Shown: positions 8,376 through 18,359 of the stretch, in pieces | Layout of the letters: every line of letters begins with the position of its first letter | Position numbering within the stretch: the stretch's first letter is position 1 | Source of the DNA: Gordonia liuliyuniae | GTDB taxonomy: Bacteria; Actinomycetota; Actinomycetes; Mycobacteriales; Mycobacteriaceae | Direction: 5' to 3' | Assembly: GCF_021739025.1 (NCBI RefSeq) | Contig: NZ_JAKKOT010000006.1 | Span: 186,001-250,000, forward strand | DNA length: 64,000 nt | Notes under the pieces: model-generated | What the model saw: the letters and a program-made list of their open reading frames with translations, nothing else | What the model was told of the DNA's origin: nothing | Databases searched by the model: none | Program-made: the position numbers and the translations under genes

Positions 8376-9272
8376 ATGAGATCATCTCCACCGAGTTCGC
8401 CGAAGCCGCGCGACACGGCGTCGACGCCGTCGCGTGCCAAAGCGCGTCGTAAGCTCCGCCGTCGTGCCACCGGCACGATCTTCTTGCTCCTCGGCCTCGT
8501 GGCCACCGGCCTGATCGCCGGACTGCTCAGTCCGAAGCCTCAGGTCGCCACCGCTGACGATAAAGAGTCGAGCTTGATCAGTGCAGGCAAGCAGCTGTAC
8601 GACACGTCGTGCATCACCTGCCACGGAGCGAACCTCGAGGGCGTCACCGACCGTGGCCCCTCGCTGATCGGTGTCGGCGACGCCGCCGTGTACTTCCAGG
8701 TCTCGACCGGCCGTATGCCGGCGATGCGCGGTGAGGCCCAGGCACACCGTAAGCCCGCCAAATTCACCGAAGCAGACATCGACCAGCTCGGCGCCTACGT
8801 CCAGGCGATGGGCGGCGGTCCGCGCGCGATGTACGTCCTCAACGAGGACGGCCAGATCAAGCGCGACGAGAACGGCTTCCCCGAGCTACAGATGGATCAG
8901 CTGCGCGGTGACGACCTCGGTCGCGGTTCCGAGCTGTTCCGGATGAACTGCGCGTCCTGCCACAACTTCACTGGCCGTGGCGGCGCGCTCTCGGGCGGCA
9001 AGTTCGCTCCCCCGCTGAGCGATGTGAACCCGCAGCAGCTGTACACCGCGATGCTTACGGGTCCGCAGAACATGCCGAAGTTCTCCAATCGTCAGCTGTC
9101 GATCGACGAGAAGAAGGACATCATCGGCTTCATCCGCTACGCGGACACTGCTGCCCCGTCGGGCGGCTACGGTCTCGGCGGTTTCGGCCCGGCCTCTGAG
9201 GGCATGGTCATGTGGGTTGTCGGCGCAGCGGTCATCATCGCGGGCGCCATGTGGATTGGATCACGAAATTGA
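8376..9272 (+). CDS. qcrC: cytochrome bc1 (bcc) complex diheme cytochrome c subunit
   Basis: The cytochrome cc subunit of the actinobacterial bcc complex, passing electrons directly to the aa3 oxidase without soluble cytochrome c. Two haem-binding motifs are seen: CITCH near residue 72 and CASCH near 190, giving two cytochrome c folds. There is an N-terminal membrane signal anchor after a basic start and a C-terminal helix near residue 275. Length is 298 aa. AGAGAG precedes the ATG. Its stop codon overlaps the probable TTG start of qcrA. Confidence 0.97.
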   Translation: MRSSPPSSPKPRDTASTPSRAKARRKLRRRATGTIFLLLGLVATGLIAGLLSPKPQVATADDKESSLISAGKQLYDTSCITCHGANLEGVTDRGPSLIGVGDAAVYFQVSTGRMPAMRGEAQAHRKPAKFTEADIDQLGAYVQAMGGGPRAMYVLNEDGQIKRDENGFPELQMDQLRGDDLGRGSELFRMNCASCHNFTGRGGALSGGKFAPPLSDVNPQQLYTAMLTGPQNMPKFSNRQLSIDEKKDIIGFIRYADTAAPSGGYGLGGFGPASEGMVMWVVGAAVIIAGAMWIGSRN

Positions 9273-10435
9273 GCGATTCGAATAAGGACATCCCGTCCGA
9301 CGAGGAACTCGCGGAGATGTCTCACGAAGACAAGGTCCGTCTCGGCACGAACCTCGACGGGGTGGAGATCATTCACCGCACCGAGCGTTACCCCGAGGCG
9401 GGCACCAAGGCTGAGAAGCGCTCCGAGTTCGCCGTCGCGATCTGGTTCGTCATCTCCGGTCTGCTCGCCATCGCGGGCTTCGCCCTCTTCATCTGGAACC
9501 GGTGGGAATTCACCATGCCGGAGGAAGACGGCTACTGGGCGTACACGTTCTACACCCCGCTGCTCGGCGTCACCTTCGGCGGCGCGATTCTCGCATTCGG
9601 CTTCGGCGTCATCCAGATCACCAAGCGTTTCATCCCGCAGGAGATCTCGGTGCAGGACCGCCATGACGGCGGATCCACCGAAGTCGACAAGCAGACGGTC
9701 GTCGCCGAACTCAAGGACACTGCCGAAACGAGCACCCTCGGTCGCCGCAAGGTGATCCTCGGTTCCGCGGCCTTCGGCCTCGGCGCACTGGGTCTCGCCG
9801 GCGGTGTCGCCGCGGTCGGCGGCTTCATCAAGAATCCGTGGGCCAAGCGCGACGACGCACCCCTCTGGAACACCGGCTGGTCGCCGATCTTCAACGAGGC
9901 CAAGGGCGAGACCGTCTTCCTGCGTCGGGACACCGGCAACCCGTACCAGGTGGCGCTCGTGCGCCCCGAAGATCTGGACGCCGGCGCCATGGAGACGGTG
10001 TTCCCGTGGCGCGTCTCGGACGGCTACGGCGACACCGAGGAGTCACGCCATAAGCTCCTCGAGGGGATCCGCGGCATCCGCAACGCAGTGATGCTGATCC
10101 GTTTCCGCCCCGAGGACAACGCGAAGGTCATCAAGCGACGCGGCCAGGAGAGCTTCAACTTCGGCGACTACTACGCGTACACGAAGGTCTGCAGCCACCT
10201 CGGTTGCCCGACGTCGCTGTACGAGCAGCAGACGCACCGCGTCCTGTGCCCGTGCCATCAGTCGCAGTTCGATGCACTGGAGTTCTGCAAGCCGGTCTTC
10301 GGTCCCGCTGCACGCGCGCTGGCTCAGCTGCCTATCACTGTCAACAACCAGGGCTACATGGTCGCGAACAGCACCATCAACGAAGGAAACTTCATCGAGC
10401 CCGTCGGACCGGCATTCTGGGAGCGTAAGTCATGA
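9269..10435 (+). CDS. qcrA: cytochrome bc1 complex Rieske iron-sulfur subunit
   Basis: Rieske protein of the bcc complex. The [2Fe-2S] ligands lie in CSHLGC and CPCHQS in the last third. Three hydrophobic segments precede the Rieske domain, the actinobacterial arrangement, with a twin-arginine pair (GRRKV) before the third. TTG at 9269 overlaps the qcrC stop (TTGA) and gives 388 aa; the reading frame continues upstream inside qcrC, but that part has no family similarity. ATG 9319 is a later alternative. qcrB follows with a 4-bp overlap. Confidence 0.93.
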   Translation: MSDSNKDIPSDEELAEMSHEDKVRLGTNLDGVEIIHRTERYPEAGTKAEKRSEFAVAIWFVISGLLAIAGFALFIWNRWEFTMPEEDGYWAYTFYTPLLGVTFGGAILAFGFGVIQITKRFIPQEISVQDRHDGGSTEVDKQTVVAELKDTAETSTLGRRKVILGSAAFGLGALGLAGGVAAVGGFIKNPWAKRDDAPLWNTGWSPIFNEAKGETVFLRRDTGNPYQVALVRPEDLDAGAMETVFPWRVSDGYGDTEESRHKLLEGIRGIRNAVMLIRFRPEDNAKVIKRRGQESFNFGDYYAYTKVCSHLGCPTSLYEQQTHRVLCPCHQSQFDALEFCKPVFGPAARALAQLPITVNNQGYMVANSTINEGNFIEPVGPAFWERKS

Positions 10436-12051
10436 CAGTCGCCGACCGCCTCGCCACGCAGGCAGAAGAGGTCGACTCCAGGTATCACCTCGCTGCCGGC
10501 ATGCGCCGCCAGATCAACAAGGTGTTCCCGACCCACTGGTCGTTCCTCCTCGGTGAGGTCGCCCTCTACAGCTTCATCATCCTGCTGCTGTCGGGCACCT
10601 ACCTCACACTCTTCTTCGATCCGTCGATGGCGCACGTCCAGTACGACGGCGCGTACCAGCCCCTCAACGGTGTGACGATGAGTCGCGCCTACGAGACCAC
10701 CCTGAATCTCTCATTCGAGGTCCGCGGCGGTCTGTTCGTGCGCCAGATCCACCACTGGGCAGCTCTGCTGTTCGCCGCGTCGATCATCCTGCACATGTCT
10801 CGCATCTTCTTCACCGGCGCGTTCCGCCGCCCGCGTGAAGCGAACTGGATCATCGGCTGCTTCCTGCTGCTGCTGGCCATGTTCGAGGGATTCTTCGGTT
10901 ACTCGCTGCCGGACGACCTCCTGTCGGGCACCGGTGTTCGCGCCGCCATGTCGGGCATCGTCCTGTCGATCCCGCTGGTCGGTACGTGGGTCCAGTGGGC
11001 GCTGTTCAACGGCGACTTCCCAGGCGACATCATCATCCCGCGCCTGTACGTGCTGCACATCCTGATCTTCCCGGCCATCATCCTGGCTCTGATCGGTGCT
11101 CACCTCGCGCTCGTCTGGTACCAGAAGCACACCCAGTTCCCCGGCCCCGGCCGTACTGAGAAGAACGTCGTCGGCGTGCGCATCCTCCCGGTCTTCGCGG
11201 CCAAGGGCGGCGCCTTCTTCGCGATCGTCTTCGGTTTCCTGGCCCTGATCGCAGGCGTCTTCCAGATCAACCCGGTCTGGAATATCGGCCCGTACAACCC
11301 GGCTCAAGTCTCCGCCGGTTCGCAGCCGGACATATATATGATGTGGACTGACGGTTTCGCACGTCTGATGCCTGCGTGGGAGCTCTACCTGGGCAATTAC
11401 ACGGTGCCCGCAGTGTTCTGGGTCGTCCTGGTGATCGGTGTGATGTTCGGGCTGCTGTTCGGCTACCCGTGGATCGAGAAGAAGCTCACCGGCGACTACG
11501 CCCACCACAACCTGCTGCAACGCCCGCGTGACGCTCCGGTCCGCACGGCGGTCGGTGCGATGGCCCTGACGTTCTACATCATCCTCACGCTGATGTGCAT
11601 GAACGACATCATCGCGCTCAAGTTCAGCATCTCGCTGAACGCGACGACGTGGATGGGACGTATCGGCATGATCGTCCTGCCCCCGCTGGTGTACTTCATC
11701 ACCTACCGCTGGGCTCTCTCGCTGCAGCGCAGTGACCGCGCCGTCCTCTCCCACGGCATCGAGACGGGCATCATCCGTCGCGAGCCGCAGGGCGAGTACA
11801 TCGAGACGCACCAGCCGCTCGGCCCGGTCGACGACCACGGCCATCCGATTCCGCTCCCCTACGAGGGCGCCGCGCTGCCGAAGCGAATGAACAAGCTCGG
11901 CTCTGCGGGCTCGCCCGGCACCGGTACCGTCCTGGTCCCGGACACCGCCGAGGAGCAGGCGCAGAATGCGCGTATCGCGCACGAGCAGCACGATGCCGAG
12001 AAGAAGGCGATCATGGAGCTGCAGGCCAAGGGCGGAAACCCGCTCGACTAG
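10432..12051 (+). CDS. qcrB: cytochrome bc1 complex cytochrome b subunit
   Basis: Membrane cytochrome b of the bcc complex, binding two b haems and the quinol sites; 539 aa. Haem histidines are in HHWAALL and ILHMSRIFF of the second helix and in VLHILIF of the fourth; the Qo-site PEWY-type loop reads PAWELY here, as in mycobacteria, where it is altered. A long polar C-terminal tail (about residues 440-539) is actinobacterial. The ATG overlaps the qcrA stop (ATGA). A strong terminator follows 15 bp after the stop. QcrB is the target of the imidazopyridine inhibitor Q203 in M. tuberculosis. Confidence 0.97.
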   Translation: MTVADRLATQAEEVDSRYHLAAGMRRQINKVFPTHWSFLLGEVALYSFIILLLSGTYLTLFFDPSMAHVQYDGAYQPLNGVTMSRAYETTLNLSFEVRGGLFVRQIHHWAALLFAASIILHMSRIFFTGAFRRPREANWIIGCFLLLLAMFEGFFGYSLPDDLLSGTGVRAAMSGIVLSIPLVGTWVQWALFNGDFPGDIIIPRLYVLHILIFPAIILALIGAHLALVWYQKHTQFPGPGRTEKNVVGVRILPVFAAKGGAFFAIVFGFLALIAGVFQINPVWNIGPYNPAQVSAGSQPDIYMMWTDGFARLMPAWELYLGNYTVPAVFWVVLVIGVMFGLLFGYPWIEKKLTGDYAHHNLLQRPRDAPVRTAVGAMALTFYIILTLMCMNDIIALKFSISLNATTWMGRIGMIVLPPLVYFITYRWALSLQRSDRAVLSHGIETGIIRREPQGEYIETHQPLGPVDDHGHPIPLPYEGAALPKRMNKLGSAGSPGTGTVLVPDTAEEQAQNARIAHEQHDAEKKAIMELQAKGGNPLD

Positions 12052-12066
12052 GTCGGTTCTCTACGA

Positions 12067-12101
12067 CGATGGCCGCCTCGCGATTCGCGAGGCGGCCATC
12101 G
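12067..12101 (+). terminator. terminator of the ctaE-qcrCAB operon
   Basis: A perfect 15-bp stem (CGATGGCCGCCTCGC with its complement) around a 5-nt loop, 15 bp after the qcrB stop. No long U-tract follows, which is common in high-GC actinobacteria. Confidence 0.85.
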
Positions 12102-12103
12102 TG

Positions 12104-12139
12104 GTATTTGGAGGCTCAGTCGTATTTGGAGGCTCAGTC
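12104..12139. repeat. 18-bp tandem duplication after qcrB
   Basis: GTATTTGGAGGCTCAGTC occurs twice in tandem directly behind the terminator stem, with a degraded third copy from 12140. The unit has no start codon and codes for nothing evident. Confidence 0.9.
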
Positions 12140-12368
12140 GTATATCTGGCTCAGCGGTCGCGCGGCGCATCCAATGCCGCTACCGACAGGAATGGCCAGG
12201 CGGGCTTGCACTCGCGGTGTGACCGGACACGTTTGCTCGTCGAAACACCGTCGACGATCGCCGCGTCCGACAGCAACGTCGTCGACTCCCCTCCCCCACT
12301 TGCGCTACCGCGCGCGCCATCGACGGCACCGCCGCGAGGAGATGGCGACGGCTGTGTCTCAGCGCCGC
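12140..12368. other. gene-free stretch between qcrB and the acetyltransferase gene
   Basis: I see no convincing coding frame, RNA gene or promoter here. In M. tuberculosis the matching interval holds Rv2197c and mmpS3; neither is recognisable in this window. Confidence 0.6.
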
Positions 12369-12896
12369 CTACCACGCAGATCCGGCGCGTGGATCGCAGA
12401 CCAGACGTCGGGTGGTGTCCACGCCCGCGTGTGTCGGCGTTCGCAGCACCAGAATCGAATCCTCGTCGGCGGTCGGTCGCACGCCGTCGAGTGTGAGGAC
12501 GCCGAGCGGGCCGTTCCACGGCTCCCACCCGCGGCGCAGGTACAGGGGACGGCCGTCGTCGGATGCGCTCAGCGCCCCGAGGTCGTAGGCGTCGGCTATC
12601 ACGTCCTCGACGCACACCATGAGCGCGTCTCCGATCCCCTCCCGACGTCTGCGGGACGCGACCGCGACCGCTTCCACATACCCGGTGCGTAGCACGGTGG
12701 CACCCGCGATGAGCTGCCGTTGGACGACGGACGCGTGGCCGACGATCCCCGCATGATCGTCCGCCAGGACGTGGAGGCCGCCGAGACAATGGTCGAAGTC
12801 GGAGTCGGCGAAGTCACCGTCGAACGCGTCGGAGAGAAACGCTCGCAGCGTGTCCCGCTCGGCGGCAGAGAGTTGATGGGTATGACGAAGCCGCAC
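12369..12896 (-). CDS. aminoglycoside 2'-N-acetyltransferase, AAC(2')-I family
   Basis: A 175-aa GNAT-fold enzyme closely resembling mycobacterial AAC(2')-I proteins: AFDGDFADSDFDHCLGG corresponds to the AFxGDFxxxDWxHxLGG region, GYVEAVAV precedes the acetyl-CoA loop RRREGIGDAL, and the chain ends CDPRAGSAW, as the M. tuberculosis enzyme ends with CDWRAGDVW. Such enzymes acetylate the 2'-amine of gentamicin- or tobramycin-type drugs; a native role in envelope or cofactor metabolism has been suggested. GTG 12896 is the only sensible start and falls inside the hairpin following ctaF, so translation may be partly blocked. The frame continues upstream into ctaF without similarity. Resistance in the host is not implied. 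Confidence 0.88.
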   Translation of the reverse strand: MRLRHTHQLSAAERDTLRAFLSDAFDGDFADSDFDHCLGGLHVLADDHAGIVGHASVVQRQLIAGATVLRTGYVEAVAVASRRRREGIGDALMVCVEDVIADAYDLGALSASDDGRPLYLRRGWEPWNGPLGVLTLDGVRPTADEDSILVLRTPTHAGVDTTRRLVCDPRAGSAW

Positions 12897-12918
12897 CCGG
12901 TATCCGGATGCGGCTTCG
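12886..12918 (-). terminator. hairpin after ctaF, overlapping the acetyltransferase start
   Basis: A 15-bp stem with one mismatched or wobble pair around a 3-nt loop, 17 bp past the ctaF stop. It probably ends ctaC-ctaF transcription. The GTG of the next gene lies in its distal arm. Confidence 0.75.
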
Positions 12919-12934
12919 GCGGATGATTCGTGGT

Positions 12935-13351
12935 TCAGTGCTTCTCGGGACCCACGTGGTATTCGAAGACGAGCCCTGCCACGGTGCCGATGATCGCGAC
13001 CACCAGGGCGACCGCGAACCAGAAGTTCGCGGTCGCGAAACCGATCGCGAAGAGCGTCGCACTGGCGGCGATGGCGATCGGCCAGTAGCTGTGCGGGCTG
13101 AAGAATCCCAGCTCGCCTGCGCCGTCTTCGATCTCGGCCTCTTCGTAGTCCTCGGGCCGGATCTCGACGCGGCGTGCGACGAAGCGGAAGTAGGTGCCTG
13201 CGATCAGCGCGAGTCCACCCGCGAAGAACATGCACACCACGCCGGTCCATTCGACGCCGGTCCGGTAGAAGTACGTGCAGATCGCGTAGATGATGCCCAT
13301 CACGACGAAGAACATCGCGAGGATTTCAAAGATCCGTGCTTCGACCTTCAT
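12935..13351 (-). CDS. ctaF: cytochrome c oxidase subunit IV (actinobacterial CtaF)
   Basis: Small integral subunit of the actinobacterial aa3 oxidase, 138 aa with four hydrophobic segments in two pairs (about 5-50 and 85-130) split by an acidic loop. ATG 13351 is supported by AGGAAGG about 10 nt upstream and overlaps the last base of the ctaC stop codon (TGATG). Length and position next to ctaC match Rv2199c. It is needed for a stable oxidase in corynebacteria. Confidence 0.93.
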   Translation of the reverse strand: MKVEARIFEILAMFFVVMGIIYAICTYFYRTGVEWTGVVCMFFAGGLALIAGTYFRFVARRVEIRPEDYEEAEIEDGAGELGFFSPHSYWPIAIAASATLFAIGFATANFWFAVALVVAIIGTVAGLVFEYHVGPEKH

Positions 13352-14502
13352 CAGTTCGTACCTTCCTTGGCCTGCACACAACCCGCGACCTTGGTGTTGT
13401 TCGCGTCACCGAGATCCTTCGGAGTCTGATCGTTGGAGACGCGTCGCGAATCGAACGGCACGGTCGTCACGGACTCGGGGACTTGGCAGATCGAGTGGAG
13501 CGCTTGCGCGTTCGACGCCTCGGGGTTCTCGGAGCGGTACTTGATGTAGCTCGCGAAGTCGGCCGGGCTGACCGCGCGGACCTCGAAGTTCATCATCGCG
13601 TGGAAGGTACCGCACATCTCCGCACAACGTCCGACGAATGCGCCCTCACGGTCGATCGAACTGATCTGGAAGCTCGGGTCTGTGTGGTTCTGCGCCGGGA
13701 ACGGCATCACATCACGCTTGAACAGGAACTCGGGAACCCAGAACGAGTGGACGACGTCCGCGGCAGCGAGATCGAATTCGATGCGAGTGTCCGTCGGGAG
13801 GACGAGGACCGGGATTGTCGACGACGTGCCCTGGGTCTCGATCTTGTCGAACTTCAGGTACTTGCGCTCCTCATTGGAACGGCCGCCGGCCGCGCCCTTG
13901 ATGAGTTCCTTCTCGCCTTCGTGCTCCCGATACTTCGGAATCTGCAACTCGAACGGCTCACCGTTGCGCGAGTCCTTCGCGTTGACGAGCTGGTCGTCCC
14001 CGATCTTCACGGAGTTGTAGCCGAACTTCCAGTTCCACTGGAACGCGGTGACGTCGACGACAACGGCAGGGTTGTCCTCTTCCTTCTCCACGTTGTTCTG
14101 CACGACGACCGTGAAGTAGAACATCACTGCGATCAGCACGAACGGGATGGCGGTGTACGCCAGCTCCAGCGGCACGTTGTAAGCGGTCTGACGCGGGATG
14201 ACCTCGTCGTCGCTCTCGGTCTCTTTCGCGCGGTGGAAGGTGATGGTCCAGAAGATGAGAGCCCAGACCAGCACGCCCATCGCCAGAGCGGCGATGACAC
14301 ACCACGTCCAGAACACCCGCATGTCGTGGGCTTCGGGGGTGACCCCTTCAGGCCAACCGAAACGCAAGGCCTCTTCGGCACTGCAACCCGACGTCATCAG
14401 CACGACGACGCCCAGGACCGCGAGGGCACTCAGTCGTTTGATCGTGCGCGACGCGGGTACTCCACGTCGTGCCGACGGCCGTCCACGGTTCGTCAATTTC
14501 AC
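13351..14502 (-). CDS. ctaC: cytochrome c oxidase subunit II
   Basis: Carries the binuclear CuA centre that takes electrons from QcrC; 383 aa. A lipoprotein-type signal ends in TSGC, two membrane helices follow (about 55-80 and 100-130), then the cupredoxin domain with a charged actinobacterial insertion near residues 165-200. CuA ligands are seen in DVVHSFWVP and in CAEMCGTFHAMM. GTG 14502 is preceded by AGGAAGG; in-frame sequence further upstream lacks similarity. It is transcribed divergently from asnB and with ctaF. Subunit I (CtaD) is outside the window. Confidence 0.96.
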   Translation of the reverse strand: MKLTNRGRPSARRGVPASRTIKRLSALAVLGVVVLMTSGCSAEEALRFGWPEGVTPEAHDMRVFWTWCVIAALAMGVLVWALIFWTITFHRAKETESDDEVIPRQTAYNVPLELAYTAIPFVLIAVMFYFTVVVQNNVEKEEDNPAVVVDVTAFQWNWKFGYNSVKIGDDQLVNAKDSRNGEPFELQIPKYREHEGEKELIKGAAGGRSNEERKYLKFDKIETQGTSSTIPVLVLPTDTRIEFDLAAADVVHSFWVPEFLFKRDVMPFPAQNHTDPSFQISSIDREGAFVGRCAEMCGTFHAMMNFEVRAVSPADFASYIKYRSENPEASNAQALHSICQVPESVTTVPFDSRRVSNDQTPKDLGDANNTKVAGCVQAKEGTN

Positions 14503-14815
14503 GCCTTCCTGCTGGCAGGGAGCTGTTCCACAAGGTTCGCACGGCGGAGCAAACCACTCCTTGCGCAATTCTTGCACCTAGTAACTACGCAGCGTAGTCC
14601 AACCCGCGGAGGAGTTCTCTATTGGGTCAGCCGATTTCGGCGCTGCGTCGCGCGACCTGCGAATACGCTCACGTCCGGCGTGGCGTCGACCTCATGTGGG
14701 GCGCGAGATGTCGCACCTCGGCGTGCTTCTACGGCATAGTGGACGCGGCGCGCGAGCGGTATTCGGCTGGTCGCGTCCCATGTATCTGCAATCGATGGAA
14801 ATGAGGCTGGTCAGC
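14503..14815. promoter_or_regulatory. divergent promoter region of ctaC and asnB with a palindrome
   Basis: This 313-bp stretch separates two divergent genes and must carry both promoters. The clearest structure is a perfect palindrome, ACTACG-CAG-CGTAGT, at 14584-14598, about 80 bp upstream of the ctaC start, a plausible repressor or activator site. I cannot name a factor. No further gene is seen. Confidence 0.45.
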
Positions 14816-16741
14816 GTGTGCGGCTTGCTCGGAATGCTCACCAGCGACGCCTCGGCGGGATCCACCGCGGAGTTGATCGCGTCGGCAGCGCACTGCATGC
14901 GACACCGCGGCCCCGACGAACCCGGCACATGGAACGACGACGATATCGTGCTCGGCTTCAACCGGTTGTCGATCATCGACATCGAGCACTCACACCAGCC
15001 GCTGCGCTGGGGCCCCGCCGACAATCCCGACCGTTACGCCCTGGTGTTCAACGGCGAGATCTACAACTATCTGGAGATCCGCGAGGAACTGGCACGCGAG
15101 TTCGGTACACAGTTCCGCACCGAGGGCGACGGCGAGTCGATCGTCGCGGGCTTTCACCACTGGGGTCCGGAGGTGGTCCGCAAACTGCGCGGCATGTTCG
15201 CGTTCGCGGTCTGGGACACGCAGACACGCGAGTTGTTCCTGGCGCGCGACCGGTTCGGCATCAAGCCGCTGTTCCTCGCGACCAGCGCCGCGGGGACCGC
15301 GTTCGGCAGCGAGAAGAAGAGCCTCCTCGAAGTCCTCGACCGCCTCGGCCTCGGCCATGAACTCGACGACCGCGCGATCGAGCACTACACGGTGCTGCAG
15401 TACGTGCCCGAGCCCGAGACGCTCCACGCGAACATCACGCGCCTGGAGTCCGGCTGCTACGCGACGTTGCGGCCCGGGCTCGCGCCGAGGGTAACCCGGT
15501 ACTTCGACCCGAAGTTCCCGGTCCGTCCGTTCACGCCGGACACCGCACAGAAGCGGTACGACGAGATCGCCGACGTGCTGCGCGATTCGGTCGCCAAACA
15601 CATGCGCGCCGACGTGACGGTCGGCTCGTTCCTGTCCGGCGGCATCGACTCGACGGCCATCGCGGCGCTCGCCATCCAGCACAATCCGGATCTGATCACC
15701 TTCACCACCGGCTTCGAGCGCGACGGCTACTCGGAGGTCGACGTGGCAGCCGAATCGGCGGCCGCGATCGGCGCCCGCCACATCGTGAAGGTCGTCTCGC
15801 CGCGCGAGTTCATCGACGCACTCCCCCAGATCATCTGGTACCTCGATGATCCGGTCGCCGATCCGGCCCTCGTCCCCCTCTACTTCGTGGCCGCCGAAGC
15901 CCGCAAGCATGTCAAGGTGGTGCTCTCGGGTGAGGGCGCCGACGAACTGTTCGGCGGGTACACGATCTACAAGGAGCCGTTGTCGCTCAAATCCTTCGAC
16001 AAGCTTCCGGGCGGTCTGCGTCGTCTCGCAGGCAAGGTGTCCGATCGGATCCCCGAAGGCACGCGCGGCAAGAGTCTCCTGCACCGCGGTTCGCTGTCGT
16101 TGGAGGAACGCTATTACGGGAATGCCCGTAGCTTCGACGACGCACGCCTGCGTGCGGTTCTCCGCAATTTCCGCGACGACTGGATGCACCAGGACGTGAC
16201 GGCCCCGATCTACCGGATGAGCGAGGGCCTCGACCCCGTCACCCGCATGCAGCACCTGGACCTGTTCACGTGGCTGCGCGGCGACATCCTCGTCAAAGCC
16301 GACAAGATCAACATGGCGCACTCACTGGAACTCCGTGTGCCGTTCCTCGACAAGGAGGTCTTCGACATCGCCGAACAGCTTCCGTTCGACGAGAAGATCT
16401 CCCACGACACCACGAAGTACGCGCTGCGCAAGGCCCTTGAGCAGATCGTGCCGCCGCACGTCCTGCACCGCCGCAAACTCGGCTTCCCGGTGCCGCTGCG
16501 TCACTGGCTCGCGGGCACCGAGATGTACGACTGGGCGCGCGAGCTCATCGCGACGTCCGACACCGACCACATCTTCAACAAGGCGTTCACCCTGCAGATG
16601 CTTGAGGAGCACCGCGCCGGAACCGTCGACAACAGTCGACGGATCTGGACGGTCATCTGCTTCATGCTCTGGTACGGGATCTTCGTCGACGGGACGATCG
16701 TCCCGGCGATCGAGGACCACGACTACCCCGTGCGGCTCTAG
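14816..16741 (+). CDS. asnB: asparagine synthase (glutamine-hydrolysing)
   Basis: Makes asparagine, or amidates a related carboxylate, with glutamine as nitrogen donor and ATP. The GTG at 14816 puts Cys at position 2 (VCGLLG), the N-terminal nucleophile after Met removal; RHRGPDE and FNGEIYN belong to the glutaminase domain. The synthetase domain begins near residue 240 with the ATP-binding SGGIDST loop and contains SGEGADELFGGY. Length 641 aa matches the mycobacterial enzyme, which amidates diaminopimelate in peptidoglycan in some reports. GAGG lies upstream at an acceptable distance. It ends just before a repeat array and the convergent adenosine kinase gene. Confidence 0.95.
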   Translation: MCGLLGMLTSDASAGSTAELIASAAHCMRHRGPDEPGTWNDDDIVLGFNRLSIIDIEHSHQPLRWGPADNPDRYALVFNGEIYNYLEIREELAREFGTQFRTEGDGESIVAGFHHWGPEVVRKLRGMFAFAVWDTQTRELFLARDRFGIKPLFLATSAAGTAFGSEKKSLLEVLDRLGLGHELDDRAIEHYTVLQYVPEPETLHANITRLESGCYATLRPGLAPRVTRYFDPKFPVRPFTPDTAQKRYDEIADVLRDSVAKHMRADVTVGSFLSGGIDSTAIAALAIQHNPDLITFTTGFERDGYSEVDVAAESAAAIGARHIVKVVSPREFIDALPQIIWYLDDPVADPALVPLYFVAAEARKHVKVVLSGEGADELFGGYTIYKEPLSLKSFDKLPGGLRRLAGKVSDRIPEGTRGKSLLHRGSLSLEERYYGNARSFDDARLRAVLRNFRDDWMHQDVTAPIYRMSEGLDPVTRMQHLDLFTWLRGDILVKADKINMAHSLELRVPFLDKEVFDIAEQLPFDEKISHDTTKYALRKALEQIVPPHVLHRRKLGFPVPLRHWLAGTEMYDWARELIATSDTDHIFNKAFTLQMLEEHRAGTVDNSRRIWTVICFMLWYGIFVDGTIVPAIEDHDYPVRL

Positions 16742-16753
16742 CCACTCCACAGG

Positions 16754-17764
<1,011 letters not shown>

Positions 17765-17827
17765 CTAGTGGGATCTCGACTCTCCTCGATCAGCGGGGTG
17801 GCGTCACGATCGGCGGGGGCACCGACG

Positions 17828-17865
17828 ACGACGGCCGCGACTCCGTGGGGAGTCGCGGCCGTCGT
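17828..17865 (-). terminator. terminator of the HesB-type gene
   Basis: A perfect 17-bp stem around a GTGG/CCAC tetraloop, 15 bp beyond the end of the minus-strand Fe-S gene and upstream of adoK. It is one of the strongest hairpins in the window. Confidence 0.88.
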
Positions 17866-17880
17866 GCGGACCGGTGAAGG

Positions 17881-18231
17881 TCAGTTGAACGAGTCGCCGC
17901 AGGCGCAGCTGCCGGTAGCGTTCGGGTTGTCGATGGTGAAACCCTGCTTCTCGATGGTGTCGACGAAGTCGATGGTCGCGCCCTGCACGTAGGGTGCGCT
18001 CATCCGGTCGACGGCCAGCTTCACGCCGCCGAAGTCGGAGATGACGTCACCGTCGAGTTGGCGATCGTCGAAGAACAGCTGGTACCGCAGACCGGCGCAA
18101 CCACCCGGCTGAACGGCGATGCGCAGTGCCAGGTCGTCGCGGCCCTCCTGGTCGAGAAGGCCCTTCGCCTTTGCTGCTGCGGCGTCGCTGAGCACGATAC
18201 CGGCTTCGGTGGTTTCGTTCTGGACAGTCAT
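17881..18231 (-). CDS. A-type iron-sulfur cluster carrier (HesB/ErpA-like)
   Basis: A 116-aa Fe-S cluster carrier with the three conserved cysteines: one in GGCAGL near residue 55 and two in the C-terminal CACGDSF. It would deliver clusters to apo-proteins such as the neighbouring Rieske subunit or LipA. ATG 18231 is preceded by AAGGAGC at ideal spacing; the frame continues upstream without similarity. It corresponds to Rv2204c. It is monocistronic by layout, with a strong terminator behind it. Confidence 0.92.
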   Translation of the reverse strand: MTVQNETTEAGIVLSDAAAAKAKGLLDQEGRDDLALRIAVQPGGCAGLRYQLFFDDRQLDGDVISDFGGVKLAVDRMSAPYVQGATIDFVDTIEKQGFTIDNPNATGSCACGDSFN

Positions 18232-18359
18232 GAGCGCTCCTTGAATACGTCTGTCGTCAATCGCTGACATGGATCTGGCGGACCCGGCGTCGTCGGTCTG
18301 ACACGGACAACGGTACTCGCCATCGCGTTATTCCCGCAGCGTCCCCCTTCCGGCGATCC

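Noticed and set aside
10711-11991. Minus-strand frame of 426 codons
   Set aside because: Antisense of qcrB; composition dominated by Asp, Arg and Gln as expected of a shadow of a membrane protein.
13336-14739. Plus-strand frame of 467 codons
   Set aside because: Antisense of ctaC, which has complete CuA motifs and a ribosome site.
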